Positions 37,240 through 46,520 of a DNA stretch of 64,000 nucleotides are shown piece by piece. The notes under the pieces are model-generated. The model did no database searches, was not told the DNA's origin, and was given only the letters and a program-made list of their open reading frames with translations. The stretch covers positions 124,001 through 188,000 of the forward strand of contig CACGBZ010000001.1 of NCBI GenBank assembly GCA_902571425.1, written 5' to 3'. The translations under genes and the position numbers were made by a program. Origin of the DNA: an uncultured Pelagibacteraceae bacterium (lineage in GTDB: Bacteria; Pseudomonadota; Alphaproteobacteria; Pelagibacterales; Pelagibacteraceae). Every line of letters begins with the position of its first letter. The first letter of the stretch is position 1.

Positions 37240-37743
37240 ATGAATATTATTATTTATCTACTTGTAATTTTAGTCATCTTATATTTTTTATTAAGATGGT
37301 GGTCAAATATTTCTCCAAAAAAAATGTCAAAAGGAGTGAGGCTGATAACAATTTTATTATTGGCCTTATTAGCAGTTTTATTTGCTATTGGTGGAAAATT
37401 TCTACTCACATTGCCATTAACTCTTGCAAGCCTTGCTTTAGTTAAACTTAAAGGTTTATCATTGATTCAATTACTTTCTCTTTATAGGCTTATTCAAACT
37501 TTAAGAAATTCTGGAAGATTTTCTTTTAATCAATATCAAAATAATAACTCTTCATCATTGTCAATATCCGAGGCATATAAGATTTTAAATTTAGATATTA
37601 ATAAAAAACCGACCAAAGAAGCACTAAACAAGGCTTACCAAAAAATTCAAAAAAAAATTCACCCTGATATTTCTCCAGAAACTTCAAGATTATCAGCTAT
37701 TGTTAATGAAGCTAAAGAGATAGTACTTAAAGATATTTCTTAA
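37240..37743 (+). CDS. Membrane-anchored J-domain protein (Tim14/Pam18-like)
   Basis: Protein of 167 residues with an N-terminal helix (about 2-20), a second hydrophobic stretch (about 33-65) and a C-terminal J domain (about 108-167). The DnaK-activating HPD tripeptide is in KKIHPDISPE near residue 140. The J domain is C-terminal and membrane tethered, and ends AIVNEAKEIVLKD, as in mitochondrial Tim14/Pam18, rather than the N-terminal J domain of DnaJ or the TerB-bearing DjlA. The ATG at 37240 is preferred over an upstream in-frame start that would run into ptrB. The 3' end overlaps the convergent GT9 gene by four bases. Confidence 0.82.
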   Translation: MNIIIYLLVILVILYFLLRWWSNISPKKMSKGVRLITILLLALLAVLFAIGGKFLLTLPLTLASLALVKLKGLSLIQLLSLYRLIQTLRNSGRFSFNQYQNNNSSSLSISEAYKILNLDINKKPTKEALNKAYQKIQKKIHPDISPETSRLSAIVNEAKEIVLKDIS

Positions 37744-38702
37744 TTAATTATTGATAATAGCTTTTCGTAGACCTTATCTGGATTAATTTTGTCTTTACCA
37801 CGCGTATTGTGAGAAACTGTTATTTCTCCATCAGGAATAATTGGATACATATTTGTGTTGTAAGAACCATAAATTAATGGAGTATCTGCCATTAGTGTAA
37901 TTGTTTTAATTCCTAATGCTGATGATAAATGTGAGAAACTTGAATCATTGCATATTGCAACATTACAATTTTTAATAACAGGTAAAATTTCTCTTATATT
38001 AAGATTGTCTAGGGCAACACATTTTTCTTTAAATTTTGTATTATATAATTCACTTAAAATTTTTTGTTCATCTTCATTTTTACCTGTAGCTAAAAAAAAT
38101 CTACATTTTTTAAAAGCTTCTAATTTTTCCATTAAGTCTAGAAAAGTTTTTGATGGTATTCTTTTTGTTGGACCTGAGCCACCAACACCCAATAAAACAT
38201 TAAGTTCATCATTATTAATATTAAAATTTACTGCTGTTTTTTGAACTAAACTATTATCAATTTGAATTTCTGGATTATCAATAATTTCGATATCTAAATA
38301 TTTTTTTATTATAGCTTTAGCCGGCTCAGTGATGTGTTGATTTTGTTTTTCAAATAATGGGTATTGAAATATTTCTTTAACTCCTGCTAATCTAGAAATT
38401 AAGTTATATCTCAAAGAAGAATTAAATATAAAGACTTTATCGAAATTATATTTTTTTATATCGCTTGCTAATTTCAAAAATCCTTTAAAACCATCATGTT
38501 TTTGATTTATTTTATTGTCTCTTTCTAAGTGGATTATTTCATCAATATAATTTGTTTGATTTAAAAACTCCTTAGCTTTTGAATTTTCTTTAACCAACAA
38601 ACTAACAGGTGCTCCAAATTTTTTTGAAATGGCTTTAATAAAAGGTAGAAAAATTACCGTATCACCTATGCCCATCCTGTTTTGAATAGCTAATATTTTC
38701 AT
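37740..38702 (-). CDS. Glycosyltransferase family 9 (heptosyltransferase-like)
   Basis: Predicted LPS-type glycosyltransferase of 320 residues. The GT9 start KILAIQNRMGIGDTVIFLPF contains the conserved G-D-x-hydrophobic segment near the acceptor site. LLGVGGSGPTKRIPSKTF and the ADP/NDP-binding region NVAICNDSSFSHLSSALG are also typical. The start is set at the ATG at 38702, because an upstream in-frame ATG would add a 23-residue hydrophobic stretch unlike the family. Sugar and acceptor are unknown. Confidence 0.85.
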   Translation of the reverse strand: MKILAIQNRMGIGDTVIFLPFIKAISKKFGAPVSLLVKENSKAKEFLNQTNYIDEIIHLERDNKINQKHDGFKGFLKLASDIKKYNFDKVFIFNSSLRYNLISRLAGVKEIFQYPLFEKQNQHITEPAKAIIKKYLDIEIIDNPEIQIDNSLVQKTAVNFNINNDELNVLLGVGGSGPTKRIPSKTFLDLMEKLEAFKKCRFFLATGKNEDEQKILSELYNTKFKEKCVALDNLNIREILPVIKNCNVAICNDSSFSHLSSALGIKTITLMADTPLIYGSYNTNMYPIIPDGEITVSHNTRGKDKINPDKVYEKLLSIIN

Positions 38703-38751
38703 AGTTAATTTATAAACTTTACTAATTAATATTTTTATATAAATTTTTATT

Positions 38752-39636
38752 ATGAGTAAAATTAAAGGCATTTATGCGGCCTCAATGTCGATTTTAAATG
38801 ATGATTTGACGCTTGATATTAAAAAAACCATTCTGCACGCAGAAATGGTTATAGACAATGGTTGTCATGGAGCGGCTATATTTGGAAGTACAGGGCAAGC
38901 TCAACTTATACCTGTCTCTGAAAAAATTAATTTGTTAAATCATCTGACTTCAAGCAAATACAAAGAAAAGTATATTATTGGCACTGGTTTAAATTCTTTA
39001 GGTGAAACAATTAATTTAATGAGAGTTTCTAAATCTTTAGGTTTTAATAAATTCTTAATTATGCCACCTGCTTACTATAAATATGGAGATAAAGAAGTAA
39101 TAGAATTTTATAGCAAAATAGTAGAGATAATTTCTGATTGTGAAATAGTACTATATAATTTTGAAAAACTATGTGGTTATAAGTTTAGTATTGAATGTGT
39201 TGAAGAGTTAGTAAAAAAATATCCAAAAAATATTATTGGAGTAAAAGATAGTTCTTACAATCTTTATGAAAATTTAAAAATTGATAATTTTTCAGTTTTG
39301 CCTGGATCAGAATCTAAATTATTTAAAGGACTTCAATTAGGTTGTTCTGGAATTATCACAGCTACATGTAATGCTACTTCTACACTAGCAAGAAAAGTTT
39401 ACGATGATTTTAATGATGGACGTGATCAGACAGTAAACCAAAATCTTTGCGATGTAAGAGCTGAATTTGAAAAATATAATTTGATTTCGGGTTTACATTC
39501 TTACTTTAGTAAAAAAGAAATATATTACAAAAATCTTTTACCACCACTTAGCATTTTAAACTCTAAAAATGAGTTAGATTTACTTAATAATTTAGAGAAA
39601 TTAAATTTTTCATTAAAAAATACAGAGGCGGCTTAG
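38752..39636 (+). CDS. DapA/NanA-family class I aldolase or synthase, function unknown
   Basis: TIM-barrel enzyme of 294 residues of the dihydrodipicolinate synthase/N-acetylneuraminate lyase family. The Schiff-base lysine is in IIGVKDSSYN near residue 163, the tyrosine in VLYNFEKLCG near 134, and the pyruvate-binding loop is AIFGSTGQAQ near 42. The family's GTTGE and YNxPxRT motifs are altered (GSTGQ, YNFEKLCG), so this is probably not a true DapA. cfa starts at the next base, and the pair is likely one operon. No pathway partner is recognised. Confidence 0.82.
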   Translation: MSKIKGIYAASMSILNDDLTLDIKKTILHAEMVIDNGCHGAAIFGSTGQAQLIPVSEKINLLNHLTSSKYKEKYIIGTGLNSLGETINLMRVSKSLGFNKFLIMPPAYYKYGDKEVIEFYSKIVEIISDCEIVLYNFEKLCGYKFSIECVEELVKKYPKNIIGVKDSSYNLYENLKIDNFSVLPGSESKLFKGLQLGCSGIITATCNATSTLARKVYDDFNDGRDQTVNQNLCDVRAEFEKYNLISGLHSYFSKKEIYYKNLLPPLSILNSKNELDLLNNLEKLNFSLKNTEAA

Positions 39637-40827
39637 ATGCAACTAGCTAGATTTTTAAATAATGTTTTTAAAAAAGACGGATTTATATTAGTTGATGCAA
39701 ATTCAAAAAGTTACATTATTGGAAACCCAAAAAGTGAAAATCCTATAAAATTAAAAATATTAAATAAAAATCTTCATTATAAGTTATTATTTCATCCAGA
39801 CTTGTATTTTGGAGAGGCTTATACTGATGGGGAAATAATTATAGAAAATGGAACACTTACTGATTTCTTAGACCTTTCTTTAATGAATTTTGGTAGAGGA
39901 GATTTAAATTTTTTCAGTTATTTAATAAACAGATTAAGAGGCTCTTATAGATATTTAACTAATTTTAATTTTATAAAAAAATCTAAGATGAATGTTTCGC
40001 ATCACTACGATATTTCGGATGATCTTTATGACTTATTTTTAGATCCTAAAAGACAATATTCATGTGCATATTTTAAAAATTCAACAGATACATTGGAAAC
40101 TGCTCAAAATAATAAAATTCAGCATATAATAAAAAAACTTAACATAAAGCCAAATCAAAAAGTTTTAGATATTGGATGTGGGTGGGGTTCTCTTGCAATA
40201 GATATTGCAAAAAGTGCAAACTGCGAAGTAACAGGTATTACACTTTCAGAAAATCAATTTAATTACTGCAAGAAAAGAGCAAAAGAACTTAATTTAGAAA
40301 ATCAATTGCACTTTAAGTTAATGGATTATAGAGAGCTCGATGAAAAATTTGATAGAATAGTAAGTGTTGGAATGTTTGAACATGTAGGAAGAAAATTTTA
40401 TAGAAAATTTTTTTCACAAGTTGAAAAACTTTTAAAAGACGATGGAGTATCATTAATTCATACTATAGGATCAGTTAATCCACCGAGAGATCCACATCCA
40501 TGGATCACAAAGTATATTTTTCCAGGAGGTTATACTCCGAGCTTAAGTGAGGTAACAACACCAATTGAAAAAGCAGGCTTAATCGTTTCAGATATTGAGG
40601 TTTTGAGACTTCATTACTCACATACACTAAGACATTGGAAAGAAAATTGTATTCGAAACAAAGAAAAAATAATTGATATGTTTGATGAAAGATTTTTTAG
40701 AATGTGGGAATTTTATCTTGCCGGTTGTGAGATGGCATTCAAATGGGGTGATCAAGTTGTATACCAATTTCAATTAACAAAGAATTATTCTTCTACGCCT
40801 GTTACAAGAGACTATATTTATCAATAA
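39637..40827 (+). CDS. cfa: Cyclopropane-fatty-acyl-phospholipid synthase family methyltransferase
   Basis: SAM-dependent enzyme of 396 residues that modifies unsaturated acyl chains of membrane phospholipids. The N-terminal domain (about 1-110) is followed by SHHYDISDDLYDLFLD, the SAM-binding VLDIGCGWGSLAID near residue 178, GMFEHVGRKFYRKFF and PGGYTPSLSEV. A conserved cysteine (YSCAYFK) is present. Some family members transfer a methyl or make other branched lipids, so exact chemistry remains open. Confidence 0.88.
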   Translation: MQLARFLNNVFKKDGFILVDANSKSYIIGNPKSENPIKLKILNKNLHYKLLFHPDLYFGEAYTDGEIIIENGTLTDFLDLSLMNFGRGDLNFFSYLINRLRGSYRYLTNFNFIKKSKMNVSHHYDISDDLYDLFLDPKRQYSCAYFKNSTDTLETAQNNKIQHIIKKLNIKPNQKVLDIGCGWGSLAIDIAKSANCEVTGITLSENQFNYCKKRAKELNLENQLHFKLMDYRELDEKFDRIVSVGMFEHVGRKFYRKFFSQVEKLLKDDGVSLIHTIGSVNPPRDPHPWITKYIFPGGYTPSLSEVTTPIEKAGLIVSDIEVLRLHYSHTLRHWKENCIRNKEKIIDMFDERFFRMWEFYLAGCEMAFKWGDQVVYQFQLTKNYSSTPVTRDYIYQ

Positions 40828-40855
40828 ATAATTGGTAGAAACTAACTCCCTTAAA

Positions 40856-42064
40856 ATGAAAAAAAAGAAAAAAAAATTAAAAAAAGGTCTTTCTAAAAAT
40901 CAAAATAAAGCCAAAAAAAAAACAAAAAAAACAAAAAAAACATCTAAAAAATCAAATAAATTAAATACTAAATTTAAATCTGTAAAAAGAATTAATAATC
41001 GAAGAAAACAGAAAAATAAAAAATCAAAAAAGATATCAAAAAAATTTAAATCTACCCCACCAAAGAAACCAGATCTTCTGTTAAAGTTAGTTAACTTTCA
41101 AAATTCTCTAAAGCCTGAATTTAAGTTTAGATTAAATTTTGGTTTTGAAAAATATATCCAAGCATTTTTTGATAAGATAGCAGACACAATTTCACAATAT
41201 AAAACTCTAAAAAAAGATGAAGCAAGAAGATTAAAATTAGAAAAACAAGAACAAGAAAGGTTAGAAAAGATTGAAATTGCAAAAGAAAAACAAAAAGAGG
41301 CTGAATTAAAAGTTAAATTAAAAGAACAAGCTTTAAGGGATGAAATTAGATTAGAAAAACAAAGAACAAAAGAAATAAAATTATTCTTAAGAAAAGAACA
41401 GGCTCTTTTAAGAATTGAACAAGCAGAAAAACAAAAGCAATTTTTACAACAATTAAAATTAGATAAGCAAATTGAAAAATTTAGAGTTAGAGAGGTTAAA
41501 GAATTAGAGAAATTAGAAAAAACTTCTTTAAGAGAGAAGAGAGAGGATTATGCTGGCTTACAACAAAGAATAGAACAACTAAAAGAAAAATACCGAATTA
41601 TTAGAGATCAAAAGATTAGGGAAAGAGTAGAGGCCTTAGGAGTAAAAATTCAAGGAGATGAAGATAGAGAAACTCTTTTACAAAAAGAAAAAGAATATAC
41701 TTTAGCTAGACAAAAAATTGAGTTTGCTCTCGAAAGTTTTTACAGAAGTGCTAGCAGCTTAGTATTTCAATTAAACAAACGACATATAACTAGACACATG
41801 TCAATTTTTAGATGTATTGATAGAAGGTTTGAAACTGGAGAAATATTTGTTAAGTGGGATGAAGCATCAGATGATGAATGGCTTTTGTTAATTTATATAA
41901 AAAATAATTCGCCTGATGAAGGAATAGTTATTGAAGATAAAACTAACCCAGAAAAAAATATTTCTCATGAGTTTAAAAATAATGAAATATTTAAGGCTTC
42001 AGATACCATGGTTGACGCACTTACTCAATTAATCGGAAGAAAAAGAGCCAAAAATATCAATTAA
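40856..42064 (+). CDS. Lysine-rich coiled-coil protein of unknown function
   Basis: Unrecognised protein of about 402 residues with three clear zones. Residues 1-75 are almost entirely Lys, Asn, Ser and Thr (a histone-tail-like segment). Residues about 115-300 are charged heptad-rich coiled coil with many Glu/Lys/Arg/Gln and no proline or glycine breaks. The last 110 residues look globular (RHITRHMSIFRCIDRRF, WDEASDDEWLLLIYI, ending in DALTQLIGRKRAKN). An in-frame TTG at 40832 would add eight residues; the ATG is preferred. The long A runs make it prone to frameshift errors, though the frame is open throughout. Confidence 0.6.
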   Translation: MKKKKKKLKKGLSKNQNKAKKKTKKTKKTSKKSNKLNTKFKSVKRINNRRKQKNKKSKKISKKFKSTPPKKPDLLLKLVNFQNSLKPEFKFRLNFGFEKYIQAFFDKIADTISQYKTLKKDEARRLKLEKQEQERLEKIEIAKEKQKEAELKVKLKEQALRDEIRLEKQRTKEIKLFLRKEQALLRIEQAEKQKQFLQQLKLDKQIEKFRVREVKELEKLEKTSLREKREDYAGLQQRIEQLKEKYRIIRDQKIRERVEALGVKIQGDEDRETLLQKEKEYTLARQKIEFALESFYRSASSLVFQLNKRHITRHMSIFRCIDRRFETGEIFVKWDEASDDEWLLLIYIKNNSPDEGIVIEDKTNPEKNISHEFKNNEIFKASDTMVDALTQLIGRKRAKNIN

Positions 42065-42094
42065 ATTATCTTAAATTATTAAGTATCATTTATA

Positions 42095-42388
42095 ATGTTA
42101 TTTTCATCTGCATTAATGATAATTTTATATTTATTATTTAGATATGTTCTTGCATGGATAAGATATTTTAACAGCCTTGACTCTAGATTAGGTCAGTCTA
42201 CCTGGCGATGGAGTTATGATTATCCAGTTATAGGTGAAAGAGATATCTCAGATCTTGATGATAAAACTTTTGTTAGACTGAGGAGAAAAAGAAATAGAGT
42301 TATAACTCTAATGTACTCAATTTTATTAATAATGTTCTTGTTATCTATGTCTTTACTAAGTGAATTTTTAATATTTTTCTTAACTTAG
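42095..42388 (+). CDS. Small two-helix membrane protein, unknown
   Basis: 97-residue protein with a hydrophobic helix at about 2-17, a tryptophan-rich soluble middle (WIRYF, STWRWSYDYPV), an arginine-rich stretch (RLRRKRNRV) and a second helix at about 72-96. It follows the coiled-coil gene by 30 bases on the same strand and may belong to the same transcript. The 3' end overlaps the convergent DCC-family gene by four bases. No family is recognised. Confidence 0.6.
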   Translation: MLFSSALMIILYLLFRYVLAWIRYFNSLDSRLGQSTWRWSYDYPVIGERDISDLDDKTFVRLRRKRNRVITLMYSILLIMFLLSMSLLSEFLIFFLT

Positions 42389-42732
42389 TTTTTCAGTTGA
42401 TTCTTGTTTTTTAAATATAAAAAAAAGGCAATTATTTCATACCCATATTTAAATATTGTGAAAACTATTGGTAGTTTAAAAAATTTATATAAAAATTTAT
42501 ATTTTGGAATTTTTTTCCAAACATAAAGAAATGCCTCTGCGCCCTGAATAATTTTACCATTTTCTTTAACGTGCAATCTCCTTAATAATTCTTTGTCATT
42601 TCTTGATGTTTCTTTTTCAGCATCTGAATTATTAGTTATATCTATCCAGTCGATGTCTTTAATATTTTCTTTTTTATATAAGTTAATTTCCGATCTACAG
42701 ATTTTACAAGAATTATTGAAATATACTTTCAT
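42385..42732 (-). CDS. DCC-family (DUF393) thiol-disulfide oxidoreductase-like protein
   Basis: 115-residue YuxK-like protein. The N-terminal VYFNNSCKICRSEINLYKK holds the CxxC pair, and the family DWIDI and GKIIQGAEAFLYVW follow. A hydrophobic C-terminal helix may tether it to the membrane. The family is predicted to be thioredoxin-like, but targets are unknown. Confidence 0.82.
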   Translation of the reverse strand: MKVYFNNSCKICRSEINLYKKENIKDIDWIDITNNSDAEKETSRNDKELLRRLHVKENGKIIQGAEAFLYVWKKIPKYKFLYKFFKLPIVFTIFKYGYEIIAFFLYLKNKNQLKN

Positions 42733-42817
42733 TTAATAATAATTAACTTTTAGTAAGAAATTGTACATGCGTAAAATGATCAGTTGAAAATTATCAACAA
42801 ACCACTATTTAAGATGG

Positions 42818-44230
42818 ATGAGTAATTTCTTTAACAAATCTGATTTAACAAGACAAGATGCAGATAAATTAGTATCTGAAACACTCAATAATTGCGATGA
42901 TGGTGAGCTTTATTTAGAGGAGTCCAAATCAGAGTCAATTTTGCTAGATGATAATAAAATAAAAAGCTCTAATTATAGTTCTGATTTAGGATTTGGTTTT
43001 AGGGCTATTTCAAATGAGGTTGTCGCTTATTCATATTCAAATGAAATATCAAAAGACTCATTAAAAAGCTCCTCAGAAAATCTAAAATCAACTCTGAAAT
43101 CAATTAAAGGCACATATAACCACGAAATACCAAAATCTAATAAAAAATTTTATGAAGATATTAATCCAATTGAACAAAAATCTTTAGATTCGAAATTAGA
43201 GGTCTTAAATAAAGTAAATGATTTTTTAAGAAAAAAAGATTTATCTGTAAAACAAGTGACTGCTAGTTTTGCTGGTGAGCAAAAATCAATTGAAATTATT
43301 AGATCAGGTGGAGAAGCACTCACAGATGTACGTCCGTTAATTAGATTTAATGTCTCAGTAATGTTGGAAAAAAACGGAAGAAAAGAAACGGGAGTATACG
43401 GAATTGGTGGCAGACAATCTTATGACGATTATTTAAAAAATGATAATTGGAAGAATGTTTGTGAAGAGGCTTTTAGAATTGCATCAGTTAATTTAGAAAG
43501 CAAACCAGCACCCGCTGGTGAGATGAAAGTAGTTTTAGGACCTGGTTGGCCTGCTATATTAATTCATGAAGCAATTGGTCATGGTCTAGAAGGAGATTTT
43601 AATAGAAAAAAAACATCAGCATTTCATGATCTTATGGGTGAAAAAGTTGCAAGTGAGGGAGTAACAATTGTTGATGATGGTACGATAGATAATAGAAGAG
43701 GCAGTTTAACTATTGATGATGAGGGAACGCCAACTGAGCGAACAGTTTTAATTGAAAATGGTATTCTTAAAAATTTTATGCAAGACAGGCACAATGCAAG
43801 ATTAATGAATACAAGATCCACTGGGTCTGGAAGAAGAGAAAATTATAGGCATATCGTGTTGCCAAGAATGAGAAACACAATGATGTTAAGTGGCAATCAA
43901 ACGCAAGATGAAATGATCAAATCTGTTGATAAAGGAATTTTTGCAGTAAGTTTTGGGGGTGGTCAGGTAGATATTACATCTGGAAAATTTGTATTTAATT
44001 GCACTGAAGCTTACGAAATAAATAACGGTAAAATTGGATCTCCAATAAAAGGCGCAACACTAATCGGTGATGGACCATCAATACTAAAAGAAGTATCGAT
44101 GGTAGGAAATGACATGATGTTAGACCCAGGTATAGGAACTTGTGGAAAAGCAGGACAAGGAGTTCCAGTGGGTGTCGCCCAACCTTCAATTTTGATTGAT
44201 AAAATGACAGTTGGTGGAACAAAACTTTAA
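42818..44230 (+). CDS. tldD: Metalloprotease TldD
   Basis: Catalytic subunit of the TldD/TldE peptidase, which degrades unstructured peptides and processes some modified peptides. The 470-residue protein has the zinc motif HEAIGHGLEGD (first His at about 250). The N-terminal substrate tunnel domain and the C-terminal GTCGKAGQGVPVGVAQP, which carries a conserved cysteine, are also present. pmbA starts four bases after its stop. No peptide-antibiotic precursor gene is visible nearby. Confidence 0.95.
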   Translation: MSNFFNKSDLTRQDADKLVSETLNNCDDGELYLEESKSESILLDDNKIKSSNYSSDLGFGFRAISNEVVAYSYSNEISKDSLKSSSENLKSTLKSIKGTYNHEIPKSNKKFYEDINPIEQKSLDSKLEVLNKVNDFLRKKDLSVKQVTASFAGEQKSIEIIRSGGEALTDVRPLIRFNVSVMLEKNGRKETGVYGIGGRQSYDDYLKNDNWKNVCEEAFRIASVNLESKPAPAGEMKVVLGPGWPAILIHEAIGHGLEGDFNRKKTSAFHDLMGEKVASEGVTIVDDGTIDNRRGSLTIDDEGTPTERTVLIENGILKNFMQDRHNARLMNTRSTGSGRRENYRHIVLPRMRNTMMLSGNQTQDEMIKSVDKGIFAVSFGGGQVDITSGKFVFNCTEAYEINNGKIGSPIKGATLIGDGPSILKEVSMVGNDMMLDPGIGTCGKAGQGVPVGVAQPSILIDKMTVGGTKL

Positions 44231-44233
44231 ATT

Positions 44234-45550
44234 ATGGTTAAGGATCAAGAATTTCTAAAATCAAAAGCTTCGTATTGTTTGGATTTGGCAAAAAAAATGG
44301 GAGCAACTGATGCAAGTGTTACAGTTGGTCACTCAATTTCAGAAACAGTTAATTTTAGAAATAAATCTCTAGAAGCCTCAGATAGATCGGATGGATTGGC
44401 ATTAAGTATAGAAACTTATTTAGGTAAAAGAAGATCTTCAATTTCATCATCAAATTTACTAGATGAAAATATAAAAACTTTAATTGAAAAGTGTTTTGAA
44501 ACAACAAAAATTACACCAGAGGACGAATTTAATTCTTTGCCTGATAAAAATTTATTAGCTGAACAAATTAGTAGTCTTGATTTATATGATGAAACAAGAT
44601 TCGAAAATGATAAAAAAATAAAATATTTAAAAGATTTAGAGGAGGCTGCTTCATCAGATAAGCAAATTATAAATACAGAATCTAGTTTTACTGAAAATAA
44701 ATCAAATTTTATATTAGCTAATAGTGACGGTTTTTGTGACGGTTATAAAACTTCTTCTTTTACTACTTCTTGCGTAACAGTTGCAAAAGATGAAAATAGC
44801 ATGGAAAGAGACTATGAATTTTCTAGTAAACGTCATTTGTCTGATATTAAACAGGCATCAGATCTTGGAAATAAAGCTGCCGAGCAAACTATCAGAAAAT
44901 TGAGCCCTAACAAAATTGGAAGCGAGAAAATCAACATAGTTTTTGATAAAAGAATTTCAAAAGGAATGTTAAGTGTTTTTGCAAGTGCAATATCTGCATC
45001 TGCAATTTCAAGAGGCACTTCATTTTTAAAAGATAAAATTGATCAACAGGTTTTTGCCAATTCAATAAATGTAATTGATAAACCAGATATAATTAAAGGA
45101 ATGGGTTCTCAAAATTTTGATTCAGAGGGCGTAAACTCTAATACATTACAACTTATAGAGAATGGAATACTTAAAAATTATCTTGTCGACACTTACAATG
45201 GAAAAAAATTAAATTTACAATCAAATGGAAGAAGTGGTGGAACTACTAATTTATATTTTGAAAATGGAAATATAAGCTACGAAGATCTTCTAAAAAAAAA
45301 TTCAAAAAGTCTTTATATTACTGAAACTATTGGTCACGGATCCAATCTTGTAACAGGAGATTATTCAGTAGGAGCGACTGGTTTTTTGGTTGAAGACGGA
45401 GAATTTAAATATCCTGTTAATGAAATAACAATTGCTGGTAATTTTAAGGATATGTTTAAAAATATAACTTTAGCTAATGATTTAGAATTCGAATATTCAA
45501 TCAATTCACCAACTATGATGATAGAAGGTATGACTGTTGCAGGAAAATGA
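44234..45550 (+). CDS. pmbA: TldE/PmbA, partner subunit of TldD
   Basis: Regulatory or scaffold subunit of the TldD/TldE peptidase, 438 residues. It shares the fold of TldD but has no HExxxH motif, as expected for TldE. Landmarks include FRNKSLEASDRSDGLALSI near the N-terminus and GATGFLVEDGEFKYPVNEITIAGN near the C-terminus (key residues G-x-x-G-F and EIT-AGN). The 3' end overlaps the next FAD-protein gene by four bases. Confidence 0.95.
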   Translation: MVKDQEFLKSKASYCLDLAKKMGATDASVTVGHSISETVNFRNKSLEASDRSDGLALSIETYLGKRRSSISSSNLLDENIKTLIEKCFETTKITPEDEFNSLPDKNLLAEQISSLDLYDETRFENDKKIKYLKDLEEAASSDKQIINTESSFTENKSNFILANSDGFCDGYKTSSFTTSCVTVAKDENSMERDYEFSSKRHLSDIKQASDLGNKAAEQTIRKLSPNKIGSEKINIVFDKRISKGMLSVFASAISASAISRGTSFLKDKIDQQVFANSINVIDKPDIIKGMGSQNFDSEGVNSNTLQLIENGILKNYLVDTYNGKKLNLQSNGRSGGTTNLYFENGNISYEDLLKKNSKSLYITETIGHGSNLVTGDYSVGATGFLVEDGEFKYPVNEITIAGNFKDMFKNITLANDLEFEYSINSPTMMIEGMTVAGK

Positions 45551-46518
45551 GCAGTTATTGTGTAATTGGTTCTGGAATTTCAGGAGCGACAATAGCTAAT
45601 CTTTTAAGCAAAAAAAATTCTGTACATATTTATGATAAAGCTAGAGGTCCAGGTGGCAGATCTTCCTTTAAAAGATTAAACAAGTCAAAAGGATTTGATC
45701 ACGGGGCTCAATATATTTCTCCAAAATCAATTCAATTTAAGAAATTTATTACAAATTTACGTAAAAAAAAAATTTTAAAAAAATGGAGCGGCAAACATAT
45801 TTTTTTAAACAAATTAAAAAAAGAAAATAAAAATCATATTAAAATAATTGGTTGCAAAGGCAATAATGATATCAGCAAACATTTGATAAAGAATATAAAA
45901 TGTAACTTTCAAAGTGAGTTAGAGAATATTAAATTTATAAATAATAAATGGAAATTATATTTTAAGAACAACCAAATAAAATATTATGATAAATTAATAT
46001 TAACTTGTCCATTCCCACAGTTAAAAAAATTATCAAAAAAATTTATAAAAGATCCATTCATCAAACAAGAAATTAAAATGGATGCAAATATTACGGTCAT
46101 GATCGAAATTAAAAAAACAAATAAAAACATATCGAGTTATTTGTTTGATGACAAAATTTTAGGATGGGCCGCTAAAGAAAATAGTAAAAAAAGATTTAAA
46201 AATAATAATGATTTATGGACTTTACAAAGCACAAACCTGTGGGCAAACAAAAAAATAAATAAAAATAGAGAAAATAAAGAAAAAAACTCAAATATTTTGA
46301 TTGATCGATTTTTTAAACTTACTGGAATTAAAAAAACAAAAATATTAACTTCATTAAATCATGGTTGGAAATATTCCTCAAATTCTAGATCTTTAAAAGT
46401 TAAAAGTTATTGGAATACTAAATTAAATTTAGGTGTATGTGCAGATTGGTTTGTAGGTCCTAGAATAGAGGCCGGATGGATAAGTGCAAATGATCTTTAT
46501 AAAAAAATAAATAATTAA
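45547..46518 (+). CDS. Renalase-like NAD(P)/FAD-dependent oxidoreductase
   Basis: Flavoprotein of 323 residues with the Rossmann motif CVIGSGISGATIANLL at the N-terminus and the amine-oxidase-type ARGPGGRSSFKR segment after it. DHGAQYIS and the C-terminal GVCADWFVGPRIEAGWISA are typical of small renalase-like bacterial oxidoreductases. It is coupled to pmbA by an ATGA overlap. Substrate is unknown. Confidence 0.83.
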   Translation: MSSYCVIGSGISGATIANLLSKKNSVHIYDKARGPGGRSSFKRLNKSKGFDHGAQYISPKSIQFKKFITNLRKKKILKKWSGKHIFLNKLKKENKNHIKIIGCKGNNDISKHLIKNIKCNFQSELENIKFINNKWKLYFKNNQIKYYDKLILTCPFPQLKKLSKKFIKDPFIKQEIKMDANITVMIEIKKTNKNISSYLFDDKILGWAAKENSKKRFKNNNDLWTLQSTNLWANKKINKNRENKEKNSNILIDRFFKLTGIKKTKILTSLNHGWKYSSNSRSLKVKSYWNTKLNLGVCADWFVGPRIEAGWISANDLYKKINN

Positions 46519-46520
46519 TT

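Noticed and set aside
43995..44222. Minus-strand frame of 75 codons within tldD
   Set aside because: Antisense to a conserved C-terminal part of tldD; leucine-rich shadow of glycine/threonine codons.
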